From contig DASVSC010000307.1 of NCBI GenBank assembly GCA_036388295.1, forward strand, positions 1 through 21,658: DNA of 21,658 nt. The letters run 5' to 3'. The DNA comes from RYN-431 sp036388295. Its GTDB lineage: Bacteria > Planctomycetota > Phycisphaerae > Tepidisphaerales > Tepidisphaeraceae. Shown here one piece after another: positions 1-7,535 of the stretch. Positions within the stretch are counted from its first letter, which is position 1, and the number at the start of each line of letters is the position of its first letter. A model generated the notes under the pieces. That model saw only the letters and a program-made list of their open reading frames with translations. It was not told the DNA's origin and searched no databases. The position numbers and the translations under genes are program-made.

Positions 1-570
1 AGCATCGGCGTGGCGACGGCGGAACTGTTCCCCAAGTTCAGCCTGAACGGCTCCATTGGCCTGAGCAGCGCCAAGTTCACCAACTGGGGCGATTCCAACA
101 GCGTCTTCTGGTCCGTCGGCCCCGGCGTCCGCTGGCGGCTGTTCGACGCGGGCACGATCAACGCCAACATCCGCGTGGAAGAGGCCGCCACCGAAGAAGC
201 GCTGCTGACGTACCGCCGGGCGGTCTACCAGGCGCTGTCGGACGTCGAAGACGCGCTCGTGGCCTACAACCACGAACAGGCGCGCACGAAAGCGCTGCAG
301 CAAAGCGTCGACTCCAATCGCCGCGCCGTGGACCTGGCCCGGCAGCTGAACGACGCCGGCGTGGTCGATTTCCTGAACGTCCTCACCGCCCAGCAGCAAC
401 TGTTCCAGGCCGAGGACCAACTGGCGCAGAGCCAGCAGACGGTGTCGACCAATCTGGTTGCCGTTTACAAAGCCCTCGGCGGCGGCTGGGAGACGACCGA
501 AGCAGTAGCCGACCCGACGCCGACGAACGAGCGGAAAACACCCGCCACCCAACCGATGGCGGGCCGCTGA
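1..570 (+). CDS. RND-type efflux outer-membrane factor (TolC/OprM/NodT family), 3' part only
   Basis: The reading frame is open from the first base, so the gene starts before the window; about 189 residues of C-terminal half remain, against roughly 450-500 in full-length family members. The product would be the trimeric outer-membrane channel of a tripartite efflux pump or type I export system. The visible start IGVATAELFPKFSL matches the stretch that opens the second repeat in OprM/NodT proteins. Two long amphipathic helices follow (RRAVYQALSDVEDALVAY, then RRAVDLARQLNDAGVVDFLN), with the family pattern of an L-x-AGVVDFLNVL turn and a Gln-rich LTAQQQLFQAEDQLAQSQQ helix, ending in LVAVYKALGGGWE. 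The last 25 residues are a low-complexity Pro/Thr tail. A TetR regulator follows after 2 nt, so the pair is probably co-transcribed and the regulator probably controls the pump. The family call is firm; which pump it serves cannot be told. Confidence 0.93.
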   Translation, partial: SIGVATAELFPKFSLNGSIGLSSAKFTNWGDSNSVFWSVGPGVRWRLFDAGTINANIRVEEAATEEALLTYRRAVYQALSDVEDALVAYNHEQARTKALQQSVDSNRRAVDLARQLNDAGVVDFLNVLTAQQQLFQAEDQLAQSQQTVSTNLVAVYKALGGGWETTEAVADPTPTNERKTPATQPMAGR

Positions 571-572
571 CC

Positions 573-1220
573 GTGGCGAACGTCAAGAACAACGCCTCGG
601 CCAAGGAAACCAAACGTCGCCTGATCGAAGCGGCCGGCGAAGTCTTCGCCGAGCACGGCTTCGAACGGGCGACGATCAAGGAAATCACCGAACGCGCCGG
701 CGCGAGCACGGCCGCGGTGAATTACCACTTTTCCGACAAGCAGGAACTGTACGACCAGGTCGTGCAGTACGTGCACGAGCGCGGCGACGCCGCATTCCGC
801 TTCCTGACCGAGATGCATGCCGGTTCGCCCAGGGAGCGACTGAACGGCTTCGTGGAACGCCTGCTGCGGGCATCGCTCGACCCGTCTAACCCGTCATGGT
901 TCTGCCGGATCAAAACGCGTGAGATGCAAAACCCCGGCTCTGCCACGTCGCGGTACGTCACGAACACGATCGGCAACGTGGTGGGCGGCCTGGAAGGCCT
1001 GCTGCAGGAAATTATCGGCCGGCCGGTGAAGCAGCCGCAGTTGTCACGCCTGGTCAATAGCGTGATCAGCCAGTGCATCTTTTACGCGCACAATCAGGTG
1101 ATCCTGACACTTTTATATCCGGACCAGCCGCCCTCGTCGGAAGTGGTGGAGGAACTGGCGGAGCACATCACGAAGTTCACCCTCGCGGCCTTGTCATGCT
1201 GGGAAACTGCTGACGGTTAA
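573..1220 (+). CDS. TetR-family transcriptional regulator, CecR-like
   Basis: 215-residue TetR repressor. Residues 11-60 form the DNA-binding domain: helix KRRLIEAAGEVFAEHGFER, then the helix-turn-helix TIKEITERAGASTAAVNYHF around residues 34-53, closing with the usual YHFSDKQELY. The C-terminal half (WFCRIKTREMQNPGSATSRYV, then ISQCIFYAHNQVILTLLYPDQP) resembles the CecR/YbiH ligand-binding domain (the former DUF1956 type). E. coli CecR is encoded with a membrane-fusion protein and ABC exporter that it regulates, which fits this gene following an efflux outer-membrane gene by 2 nt. The start is GTG at 573, just after the upstream TGA; no strong ribosome-binding site is visible, so translation may be coupled. 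The gene ends 12 nt before a hairpin terminator. The inducing ligand is unknown. Confidence 0.93.
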   Translation: MANVKNNASAKETKRRLIEAAGEVFAEHGFERATIKEITERAGASTAAVNYHFSDKQELYDQVVQYVHERGDAAFRFLTEMHAGSPRERLNGFVERLLRASLDPSNPSWFCRIKTREMQNPGSATSRYVTNTIGNVVGGLEGLLQEIIGRPVKQPQLSRLVNSVISQCIFYAHNQVILTLLYPDQPPSSEVVEELAEHITKFTLAALSCWETADG

Positions 1221-1232
1221 GCCGGGCCTTGG

Positions 1233-1259
1233 CCCGTTTCGCCGCAACGGGTGGTTTTT
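1233..1259 (+). terminator. Rho-independent terminator after the efflux/TetR genes
   Basis: A perfect 6-bp stem CCCGTT (1233-1238) pairs with AACGGG (1246-1251) around a 7-nt loop, followed by TGG and five T (1255-1259). It lies 12 nt after the TetR stop codon. A second, overlapping hairpin CGGGCC/GGCCCG (1223-1236) could compete with or extend it. Confidence 0.65.
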
Positions 1260-1351
1260 GCGGTACGGCGTTTGCAGGTTTGTGATAACGTATTGCCGCC
1301 GCCAGGCGTTCGGGCGGCGCAGGACTGCCGTTGGCGGGGCAGATCCGGCTG

Positions 1352-1371
1352 AATCGCTCGAAATAGCGATT
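1352..1371 (+). other. Small hairpin in the leader of the nuclease gene
   Basis: AATCGCT (1352-1358) and AGCGATT (1365-1371) form a perfect 7-bp stem with a 6-nt loop, followed by a T-rich TCTTC. It sits about 50 nt before the nuclease start. It may be a weak terminator or a 5' leader structure; nothing decides between them. The rest of 1260-1420 shows no clear feature. Confidence 0.3.
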
Positions 1372-1423
1372 TCTTCGTCCATCGCTCGTGAATCCTTAGT
1401 ACATCCTGTGGAAAGTAGTTGTG

Positions 1424-3073
1424 ATGAAAGTTTGGGCATTGCGCGTCGCCGTAGCGACAGTCGTAGCGGCGTCGTGGGCCGAAATCTGTCACGCGGACGA
1501 GTTCGACGCACCAGCCAGCTATTACAACGGGGCCGTTTACAACGCCTCGGCAGCCGATCCGGCGGCGGACCTCAAGGCGAAGCTCCACGATATTGTCACC
1601 GCGAACTTCCGTCCGATCAGCTACGGCCAAGTCGACAATGCCATTCCGGTGCTCGACCGGAACCTCAGCAGCCCGACCCAGATTTATCTGATCTACGACG
1701 ACAGCCGCGGCTCGGTCGCCGCCACGTCGAACGTCTGGAATAAAGAGCACATCTGGGCCGCCTCATTGCTCCGGCCGGCCGGCAGCAATTCCACGCCGAC
1801 GCACTACAGCGACCTGTTCAACCTCCGTCCGGCCAATTCGGGCGTCAACAGCAACCGCGGCAACCGCAACTTCGGCGGCTTCTCCAACACCCACACCACC
1901 TCCACCACGGGCCAGTATTCGCCCGGCCAGTTCGACCGCGGTGACGTCGCCCGCACGATGTTCTACATGACGACCCGGTACTCCCCGATCTCCAGCAGCA
2001 ATGCCACTAGCCTGAAGCTCGTCAATACCGATATGCAGTCCGAAGACTCGGGCAGCTACCAGCACGGCGACCTTAAAGATCTGCTCGTTTATCACTACGC
2101 CGACCTGCCGGACCAGTTCGAACGCCGCCGCAACCAGCTCATCTACACCGGCAACGTCATCAACGGCACGAACTACTCGCAGAACAACCGCAACCCGTAC
2201 ATCGACCACCCGGAATACGTCTGGGCCGTCTTCGGCGATGGGGCCAATGACAGTCAGATCAAGCTCACCAACGGCACGACCACCTCGGCCGGCGGCACCA
2301 GCCGGTCGATCGAGTTCACCCCGGTAATCGTCGGCGGCACCATCGGCACGCTCAGCAGCAACGTCGGCCTGAACAAGACGGGCGCGGACCCGACGACTTA
2401 CAGCGTCGCCGCCGGCGGCGCTGCCACCAGCGGCACCAACGGCATTTACAACGCCTTCGTCGCCGGTGCGTCGACGGCCGACAAATCCGTCACGGTCGGC
2501 CTGAATGCCACCGCCCAAACCGTCGGCCGCACGACCGGCACGGTGACGGTCAATAACACCGACATCACCAACCAGGGCGTCGGCACGGGTAACGCCGACG
2601 GCGACGACGTCGTCACCCTCGGCATCAGTGTTCTGGACCACGCCGAGCCCTCATTCGCCGGCGGCGGCGACCTCAACGCGCTCACGATCGACTTCGGCGA
2701 CATCACCCTCGGCCAGGCGGCCACCGACACGTTCGACGTCTGGAACGTGTTCGCGCAGCTTCGGGCCGGCCTCGACCTCGACTCGTTTGCCGCAACGGGC
2801 GATACCGCGTTCTTCGGCACTGATCTGGCAGCGTTTACGAATCTGTTGCCGAACGGCAAAGAGAGCTTCGACGCGTTCTTCAACGCCCGCGCCCTGGGCG
2901 ACTTCACGGCCACCTACACGCTGAACCTGTCCGACGCCGACCTGAGTGGCGCAACGAACCTCGGCCCGCTCACGCTGACGCTCACGGGGACCACCGTGGT
3001 GCCGGAGCCGGTGATGCTGTCGATCGCCGCCACCGCCGGTCTGATGATGCTGCGTCGCCGGCGCATGGCCTGA
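1424..3073 (+). CDS. Exported endonuclease I (EndA/His-Me finger) with C-terminal beta-rich region and PEP-CTERM anchor
   Basis: 549 residues. Residues 1-24 look like a signal peptide with cleavage after CHA. Residues about 45-272 carry the endonuclease I family blocks in order: WNKEHIW (106-111, catalytic His 109 by family), DLFNLRPANSGVNSNRGN (130-147), DRGDVARTMFYMTTRY (171-186), and FERRRNQLIY followed by NRNPYIDHPEYVW (232-267). These enzymes cut DNA or RNA nonspecifically outside the cytoplasm. Residues about 280-525 are a Gly/Ser/Thr-rich, beta-type region with ADGDDVVTLGISVLDHAEPSF, of a style common in planctomycete exported proteins. The last 23 residues are a PEP-CTERM tripartite signal: PEP, a hydrophobic segment and RRRR, read by an exosortase. 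ATG 1424 is preferred over GTG 1421 because GGAAAG lies 8 nt upstream. E. coli EndA is only about 235 residues. The stop codon abuts the convergent amylase stop with no gap. Confidence 0.9.
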   Translation: MKVWALRVAVATVVAASWAEICHADEFDAPASYYNGAVYNASAADPAADLKAKLHDIVTANFRPISYGQVDNAIPVLDRNLSSPTQIYLIYDDSRGSVAATSNVWNKEHIWAASLLRPAGSNSTPTHYSDLFNLRPANSGVNSNRGNRNFGGFSNTHTTSTTGQYSPGQFDRGDVARTMFYMTTRYSPISSSNATSLKLVNTDMQSEDSGSYQHGDLKDLLVYHYADLPDQFERRRNQLIYTGNVINGTNYSQNNRNPYIDHPEYVWAVFGDGANDSQIKLTNGTTTSAGGTSRSIEFTPVIVGGTIGTLSSNVGLNKTGADPTTYSVAAGGAATSGTNGIYNAFVAGASTADKSVTVGLNATAQTVGRTTGTVTVNNTDITNQGVGTGNADGDDVVTLGISVLDHAEPSFAGGGDLNALTIDFGDITLGQAATDTFDVWNVFAQLRAGLDLDSFAATGDTAFFGTDLAAFTNLLPNGKESFDAFFNARALGDFTATYTLNLSDADLSGATNLGPLTLTLTGTTVVPEPVMLSIAATAGLMMLRRRRMA

Positions 3074-4519
3074 TTACGTGCACCAGACGCTGAGCTTGCC
3101 CGGCGGGCAGCGGAACACGGCCGATCCGGTTTCGTCGGCCTTGATCTCGCCTTCGAGATGGCCCGTCCGGTCGTGAAAAATCGCGTCCGGGCGGCCGGTG
3201 GCGATCGTCTTTTCGCCGGCATCGCCACTGCTCATCACGACCGCCATCGCGCCGGGGTGGTCGTCGTCGCCGCTCCAGTACCAGGCGACGCACGTCGGGT
3301 GGTCGAAGTAGTCGTGGATCTCTCCGAAGCAGAACTCGGCCCGGGCCCGCAGGAACGTGTCGATTAAAACGCGGTGGCTGATCAGCGGGTGTGCCGGGTC
3401 GTTGTTCCCGTAATAATCGCCATAGAAGATGCACGGATACCCGTCGCGGCGCAGCAGGATCAGCGCGTACGCCAACGGCTTGAACCAGTCCATCACCGGC
3501 GACTGCAGCGACTGGCCGGGCTGGCTGTCGTGGTTTTCAACGAATGTGACGGCCGACAGTGGGTTTTCCTGCACGAACGTGCCGTCGAAGATCTTCGACA
3601 AATCGTAATCACGGCCCTTTTGGCCGGCGTCGCGGAAGTTGAAATGCAGCGGCACGTCGAACAGACTCATCGTCCCTTCGACGGCCTGCAGATACCGGTG
3701 CAGCTCGGCCACGTCGCCGGACCAGTATTCGCCGACGCCGAACAACTCGCGGTCCGGGAACTTCATACGAACGGCCTCGAACCAGTCGCGATAGAAGCTG
3801 GCCGGAATGTGTTTGACGGCGTCCAGGCGGAAACCTTCGACGTTGGTCGTCTCGACGATCCACTGGCCCCAGTGGATCAGGTCGGCCCTGACCTCGGGGT
3901 GGTAGTGGTCGACGTCCGCGCCCATCAGGTAGTCGAAATTGCCGAACTCGAAATCCACTTCGCCGGAAAAGCTCTTGCCTTCCTGCAGGTAGATTTTCCC
4001 CTTCTCCTCCGGCTTGTCGGCGTTGGCCCCAAAGGCCTTGAAGTGCTCGGCCGTCGGTTTGAATGACGAATACCGTTCGCCGCGTCCCGGGAAGGTGTAG
4101 CGGGCCCAGGCGCTCATGTCATAACGGTCCGACACGCGGCGATTGCGGTCCTGCTGGTCGACTTCGCAGACACGCACGCGCTGCGTTTCGTCGCCGCCCA
4201 TGCGGTGGTTCAGCACGGTATCGACGTACACGTGCAGCCCTGCGTCGTGCAGTTCTTGCACGGCCGTGACGAACTCGTCTTTCGTTCCGTATTTGGTCCT
4301 GACGGACCCTTTCTGGTCGAACTCGCCGAGGTCGTACAAATCGTAGACGGCGTAGCCGGTGTCGTTTTTGCCGTCGAACCCCTTGTACGGCGGCGGCAGC
4401 CAGACGGCCGTGATGCCGACGGCGCGCAATTCACCGGCCCGAGTAACCACTTCTTTCCACAGCGTTCCGTCGTTTTTCAGGTTCCATTCGAAATACTGGA
4501 TCATCACGCCGCGGCTCAT
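3074..4519 (-). CDS. amyA: Cytoplasmic alpha-amylase, glycoside hydrolase family 13 (subfamily 5 type)
   Basis: 481 residues, close to the roughly 480-515 of bacterial GH13_5 alpha-amylases. It hydrolyses internal alpha-1,4 bonds of starch or glycogen. All four GH13 signature regions are present: DTVLNHR (100-106), GFRLDAVKH with nucleophile Asp 233, GEYW with acid/base Glu 264, and FVENHDSQ with transition-state Asp 331. The opening MIQYFEWNLKNDGTLW and the block GYAVYDLYDLGEFDQKGSVRTKYGT are typical of the AmyA/AmyS group. There is no signal peptide, so the substrate is probably internal glycogen or imported maltodextrin. Start ATG 4519 opens directly into the conserved N-terminus; the site upstream is a weak SD, and a -10-like TATCAT lies about 31 nt upstream. 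The stop is adjacent to that of the convergent nuclease gene. The gene symbol is by similarity to E. coli AmyA. Confidence 0.95.
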   Translation of the reverse strand: MSRGVMIQYFEWNLKNDGTLWKEVVTRAGELRAVGITAVWLPPPYKGFDGKNDTGYAVYDLYDLGEFDQKGSVRTKYGTKDEFVTAVQELHDAGLHVYVDTVLNHRMGGDETQRVRVCEVDQQDRNRRVSDRYDMSAWARYTFPGRGERYSSFKPTAEHFKAFGANADKPEEKGKIYLQEGKSFSGEVDFEFGNFDYLMGADVDHYHPEVRADLIHWGQWIVETTNVEGFRLDAVKHIPASFYRDWFEAVRMKFPDRELFGVGEYWSGDVAELHRYLQAVEGTMSLFDVPLHFNFRDAGQKGRDYDLSKIFDGTFVQENPLSAVTFVENHDSQPGQSLQSPVMDWFKPLAYALILLRRDGYPCIFYGDYYGNNDPAHPLISHRVLIDTFLRARAEFCFGEIHDYFDHPTCVAWYWSGDDDHPGAMAVVMSSGDAGEKTIATGRPDAIFHDRTGHLEGEIKADETGSAVFRCPPGKLSVWCT

Positions 4520-4550
4520 CAGTGTCGTTCCCGTCCGTTAAGTTCGGGCG

Positions 4551-4556
4551 ATGATA
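4551..4556 (-). promoter_or_regulatory. Candidate -10 box for the amylase gene
   Basis: On the minus strand the sequence reads TATCAT followed by CGCCCG, 31 nt before the amylase ATG. The same layout (TA-rich hexamer, then C-rich discriminator) recurs before other genes here. No convincing -35 box is visible. Confidence 0.35.
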
Positions 4557-4614
4557 GGCGGATGAGGCGCTTGCGGCTTGCGGCTAATGACTGAAGGCAA
4601 AGAGCAGAGGATTG

Positions 4615-4692
4615 ACCGCCAAGACGCCAAGAACGCCAAGAAGAATAAGCCGTTGAGTTTTATCCTCTTGGCGTCCTTGGCGTCTTGGCGGT
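4615..4692. repeat. Palindromic intergenic repeat, 26-bp arms built of 9-nt units
   Basis: Left arm 4615-4640 and right arm 4667-4692 are reverse complements with one mismatch, separated by 26 nt. Each arm consists of about three tandem copies of the 9-nt unit ACGCCAAGA/G, so the element is an inverted repeat made from direct repeats. The RNA of either strand would fold into a long hairpin. It lies between the ftsW stop and the amylase start, both minus strand, and may act as a terminator for ftsW. Arms of this ACCGCCAAGACGCC type are, from general knowledge, scattered in planctomycete genomes. There is no ORF inside. Confidence 0.85.
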
Positions 4693-4718
4693 TCCATTCT
4701 TCTCCGCCCGCCAGCCGT

Positions 4719-5927
4719 CTATGCCGTGGTCCACTGCGACCAGAGTTCGTCGTTGACCGTCTTCGTCGGCCGTACCGGTTTGGCGGGCAGGGGGAGGAAG
4801 TCTTCGGCGTGGGTGTGCCGCAGCACGCTGGCGAGAATGCCCATGGCCGCGCAGGTGATGACCAGGCCGCTGCCGCCGGCGCTGATGAGCGGCAGCGACA
4901 GGCCTTTGGTCGGCACGCTGACGGTGGCGACGGCGATATTGATGACCGCCTGCGTGCCCACCATCGCGGCGATGCCGAACGCCAGCAGGCGGCCGAAGCT
5001 GTCGCGGGCGGGGCGGATCGCCTGCCAGGCCACGATGAGCACGAGCAGGTACAAGGTAATCACCAGCAGTGCGCCCAGCAGGCCTGTCTCTTCGCAGAGC
5101 GTGGAGAAGATGAAATCGGTCGTGTCTTCGGGCAGGTAGCCGAGCTTTTGGATGCCGCCGCCCAGGCCGGTGCCGCCGACGCCGCCGGTGGCGTAGCTGA
5201 GCAGGCTCTGGATCATGTGATATCCCTCCCCCTGCGGGGCGGCGTAGGGATTCATGAACGCCACCATCCGCCGCCAGCGGTATTCCTTGTGCGCGACGAA
5301 CCAGTAGCCCGCCGCCATCGCCGGTGGCACGATCACCGCCAAATGCCACAGCTTCACCCGGCCCGCCAGCAGCATCGCGAGGGCGACGACGGCGATGAGG
5401 GCGGCAGTCCCGAAATCCTGGATCACGACCAGCAAACACATGCCGCCGACAGGAATCAGTGTGAGCAACAGGTTTCGGAACCTGGAAACGTCGATCGGCC
5501 GGTGCGTCAGCCACCAAGCCAGGAAGATCACGACCGACCACTTCGCCAGTTCTGACGGCTGGAAGTTCGTCACGCCCAGGGGCAGCCAGCGGCGGGCGCC
5601 GTTGCGTTCGATTCCCACGCCCGGCACCAGCACCGCCGTGCAGCAGAGCGCCGCAATAAGCAACAGCCACAGCGGGCCGGCCGACAGGACCGACCGGCGG
5701 CGGGGCAGCAGGTGCACGTAATCGACCCAGCTGAGCCCGAAGTAAACCACGATGCCCACGCCGGCGAACAGCAACTGCTTCTGGCCGAGGTCGGTCAGGC
5801 GGAAGCCGAAGTGGCCGCTGACGCCCAGCGAGGCCGACTGCACCATGATCACGCCCACCGCCAGCAGGGCCAGGACGACCAGCGTGAGGACGTCGTACGC
5901 ACGCAGGCGGTAAATCGAATCGGACAT
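4719..5927 (-). CDS. ftsW: Peptidoglycan glycosyltransferase FtsW (SEDS family)
   Basis: 402 residues with about ten hydrophobic membrane segments. SEDS proteins polymerise lipid II into glycan strands at the inner membrane; FtsW does so at the division site with a class B penicillin-binding protein. Visible signatures: RRWLPLG (112-118), FQPSELAKW (123-130), QDFGTA (170-175), the extracellular stretch GYHMIQSLLSYATGGVGGTG (235-254) followed by QKLGYLPEDTTDFIFSTLCEE (260-280, containing the TDFIF Asp 271 taken as essential in this family), and PTKGLSLPLISAGGSGL (339-355). The P-T-K-G-L-S-L-P form favours FtsW over RodA. No mur, ftsI, ftsQ or mraZ gene is next to it, so it stands outside a dcw cluster. 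The start ATG 5927 has no good SD. The C-terminal 27 residues after HAED are non-conserved cytoplasmic tail. Confidence 0.93.
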   Translation of the reverse strand: MSDSIYRLRAYDVLTLVVLALLAVGVIMVQSASLGVSGHFGFRLTDLGQKQLLFAGVGIVVYFGLSWVDYVHLLPRRRSVLSAGPLWLLLIAALCCTAVLVPGVGIERNGARRWLPLGVTNFQPSELAKWSVVIFLAWWLTHRPIDVSRFRNLLLTLIPVGGMCLLVVIQDFGTAALIAVVALAMLLAGRVKLWHLAVIVPPAMAAGYWFVAHKEYRWRRMVAFMNPYAAPQGEGYHMIQSLLSYATGGVGGTGLGGGIQKLGYLPEDTTDFIFSTLCEETGLLGALLVITLYLLVLIVAWQAIRPARDSFGRLLAFGIAAMVGTQAVINIAVATVSVPTKGLSLPLISAGGSGLVITCAAMGILASVLRHTHAEDFLPLPAKPVRPTKTVNDELWSQWTTA

Positions 5928-5955
5928 GTAAGGCTTATCGGACGCGGGCGGGATG

Positions 5956-6005
5956 CGGCTTGAGTTCCCTCTCCCGCATGCCCAGGGGAGAGAGAACTCA
6001 AGCCG
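5956..6005. repeat. Palindromic intergenic repeat, 20-bp arms
   Basis: Left arm 5956-5975 (CGGCTTGAGTTCCCTCTCCC) and right arm 5986-6005 are reverse complements with one mismatch around a 10-nt loop. It lies in the gap between the divergent ftsW and MFS genes, so it is not placed as a terminator for either. The sequence is unrelated to the other palindromes in the window. Confidence 0.8.
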
Positions 6006-6060
6006 GGCCTACGCGATTGCACGCGACGAATCGCCAACTTTCGCTGCCACTGCGGCTCCA

Positions 6061-6066
6061 TACAAT
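6061..6066 (+). promoter_or_regulatory. Candidate -10 box for the MFS/fusion operon
   Basis: TACAAT followed by GCCCCGC ends 11 nt before ATG 6078, which would give a 5' leader of only a few nucleotides. No SD-like sequence lies between box and ATG, and no convincing -35 is visible. Confidence 0.5.
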
Positions 6067-6077
6067 GCCCCGCTCGA

Positions 6078-7535
6078 ATGTCAGTGCTCATCGAACACAC
6101 GCCCGGCCACGTCGACGCCCTTACGCCCGCACAGCGCCGTCGGGCGATGCGTTGGGTGACGGCGGCCTGGATTTTTGGCGCCATCTGGATCAACGCCCTC
6201 GCCGGCGCGCCGCTGACGGTGTTCGCGACGCAGTTGGGGGCGTCCAACTTCGAGTTCGGTCTGCTGGCGGCCATGCCGTTCATGGCGGCGTTGTTGTCGC
6301 TGCCCGCCAGCGTATTAACGGAACGGACCGGCCGGCGAAGCCTGATCTTTTTCCTCGGGCTCTACCCGAATCGGCTGCTCTGGATCGCCGTCGCGTTCGT
6401 GCCGCCGTGGGTGCTGTCCTATTACGGCGAGCGCGGGTCGGCCGCCGCGGTGTTCGTGTTCCTGACGCTGATCTTCGTCATCAACATCGGCCAAGCCATG
6501 GGCGGCCCGGCGTGGGTAAGCTGGATGGCGGAAATCGTGCCCGATCGCGTGCGCGGCCGGTATTTCGCGCGCCGCCGGCAGATCGGCATCCTGGCGGCCG
6601 TGCCGACGGCGCTGCTGGCAGGATGGGTGCTGGATCATTACCACACGGCAGACCCGCAGACGCTGATGCGCGTGTGCGGCATCATCTTTGTCATCGCCGC
6701 GCTGGTCGGCACGGTGGACATCGCCTGCTTTCATCCCGTGCCGCACACCGTGCGGCCCAAACCGCGTGAGCCGCTGCTGCGAACGCTCGGCCACCCGCTG
6801 CGCAACAGCCGGTTCGTCTGGTTCAGCCTTGGGGCGGCGATCATGTGGTTTGCCGTCGCCGGGCAGGCACAGTTCGTCAACAAGTATCTGGTCGACGAGT
6901 TGAAGCTGCGCAGCACGCAGGTGCAGATGATCGTACTGGTGGGGCCGCTCCTGGCGCAGCTGTTCGTGCTGCCGATCTGGGGCCGCACGATCGACCGGTT
7001 CGGCAAGAAGCCGGCGATCCTGATCGCCGCGCTGGGACTGGTGCCCGTCGGGGCGGGCTGGGTGCTGTTGGGCCAGGGCCATATCTGGCTGGCGTACGCG
7101 CTGACGATTCTGGGTTCGGTGCTGTGGACCGGCGTCGACGTCGCCAACTTCAATCTGGTGATCGAACTGAGCGGCACGGATCCGGACGGCAAATCCGGCG
7201 GCTCGGCCTACACCGCCGTGAACGGCGTGATCGTCAACGTCGCCGGCTGCCTGGGCGGGCTGTTCTACGGCGTGGTGGCCGAATGGCTGCAGGACGTGCA
7301 GTTTTACGCGGGCCTGGCTAAGCCGATGACCTACTACGAGATCATTTTCGCCGCCAGCGCCGCGCTGCGATTGGTGGCGGTGGTGCCGTTGCTGAAGATG
7401 AAGGAGCCCGAGGCCGAGCCGACGCTGGACGCTCTACGCTTCATGGCCGGCAGCTTGTACAACAATGTTGTGGGCGTGGTCACGTTACCGAGCCGCCTGT
7501 TCGTACGTCAGTCGTCGCAAGAGGAATTGCCATGA
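6078..7535 (+). CDS. Major facilitator superfamily (MFS) transporter
   Basis: 485 residues with about twelve hydrophobic segments in two halves. Two MFS loop 2-3 motif A relics are visible: TERTGRRS (81-88) in the first half and GRTIDRFGKKP (302-312) in the second. The block GGPAWVSWMAEIVPDRVRGR (142-161) followed by YFARR is typical of a sugar-type MFS subfamily frequent in planctomycetes. The N-terminal 25 residues are cytoplasmic and basic. The gene overlaps the downstream dehydrogenase/AKR fusion by ATGA, so the two are translationally coupled and the transporter probably imports the substrate of that enzyme, or exports its product. Start ATG 6078 follows a TACAAT box without an SD. The substrate cannot be read from the sequence. 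Confidence 0.9.
   Translation: MSVLIEHTPGHVDALTPAQRRRAMRWVTAAWIFGAIWINALAGAPLTVFATQLGASNFEFGLLAAMPFMAALLSLPASVLTERTGRRSLIFFLGLYPNRLLWIAVAFVPPWVLSYYGERGSAAAVFVFLTLIFVINIGQAMGGPAWVSWMAEIVPDRVRGRYFARRRQIGILAAVPTALLAGWVLDHYHTADPQTLMRVCGIIFVIAALVGTVDIACFHPVPHTVRPKPREPLLRTLGHPLRNSRFVWFSLGAAIMWFAVAGQAQFVNKYLVDELKLRSTQVQMIVLVGPLLAQLFVLPIWGRTIDRFGKKPAILIAALGLVPVGAGWVLLGQGHIWLAYALTILGSVLWTGVDVANFNLVIELSGTDPDGKSGGSAYTAVNGVIVNVAGCLGGLFYGVVAEWLQDVQFYAGLAKPMTYYEIIFAASAALRLVAVVPLLKMKEPEAEPTLDALRFMAGSLYNNVVGVVTLPSRLFVRQSSQEELP

Noticed and set aside
1258..1743. 161-codon open frame on the plus strand overlapping the nuclease start
   Set aside because: It overlaps the well-supported nuclease in another frame, has Arg-rich composition typical of shadow frames and no family motif.
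4578..5555. 325-codon plus-strand frame across the repeat and ftsW
   Set aside because: Antisense shadow of ftsW with low-complexity His/Gln/Arg composition.
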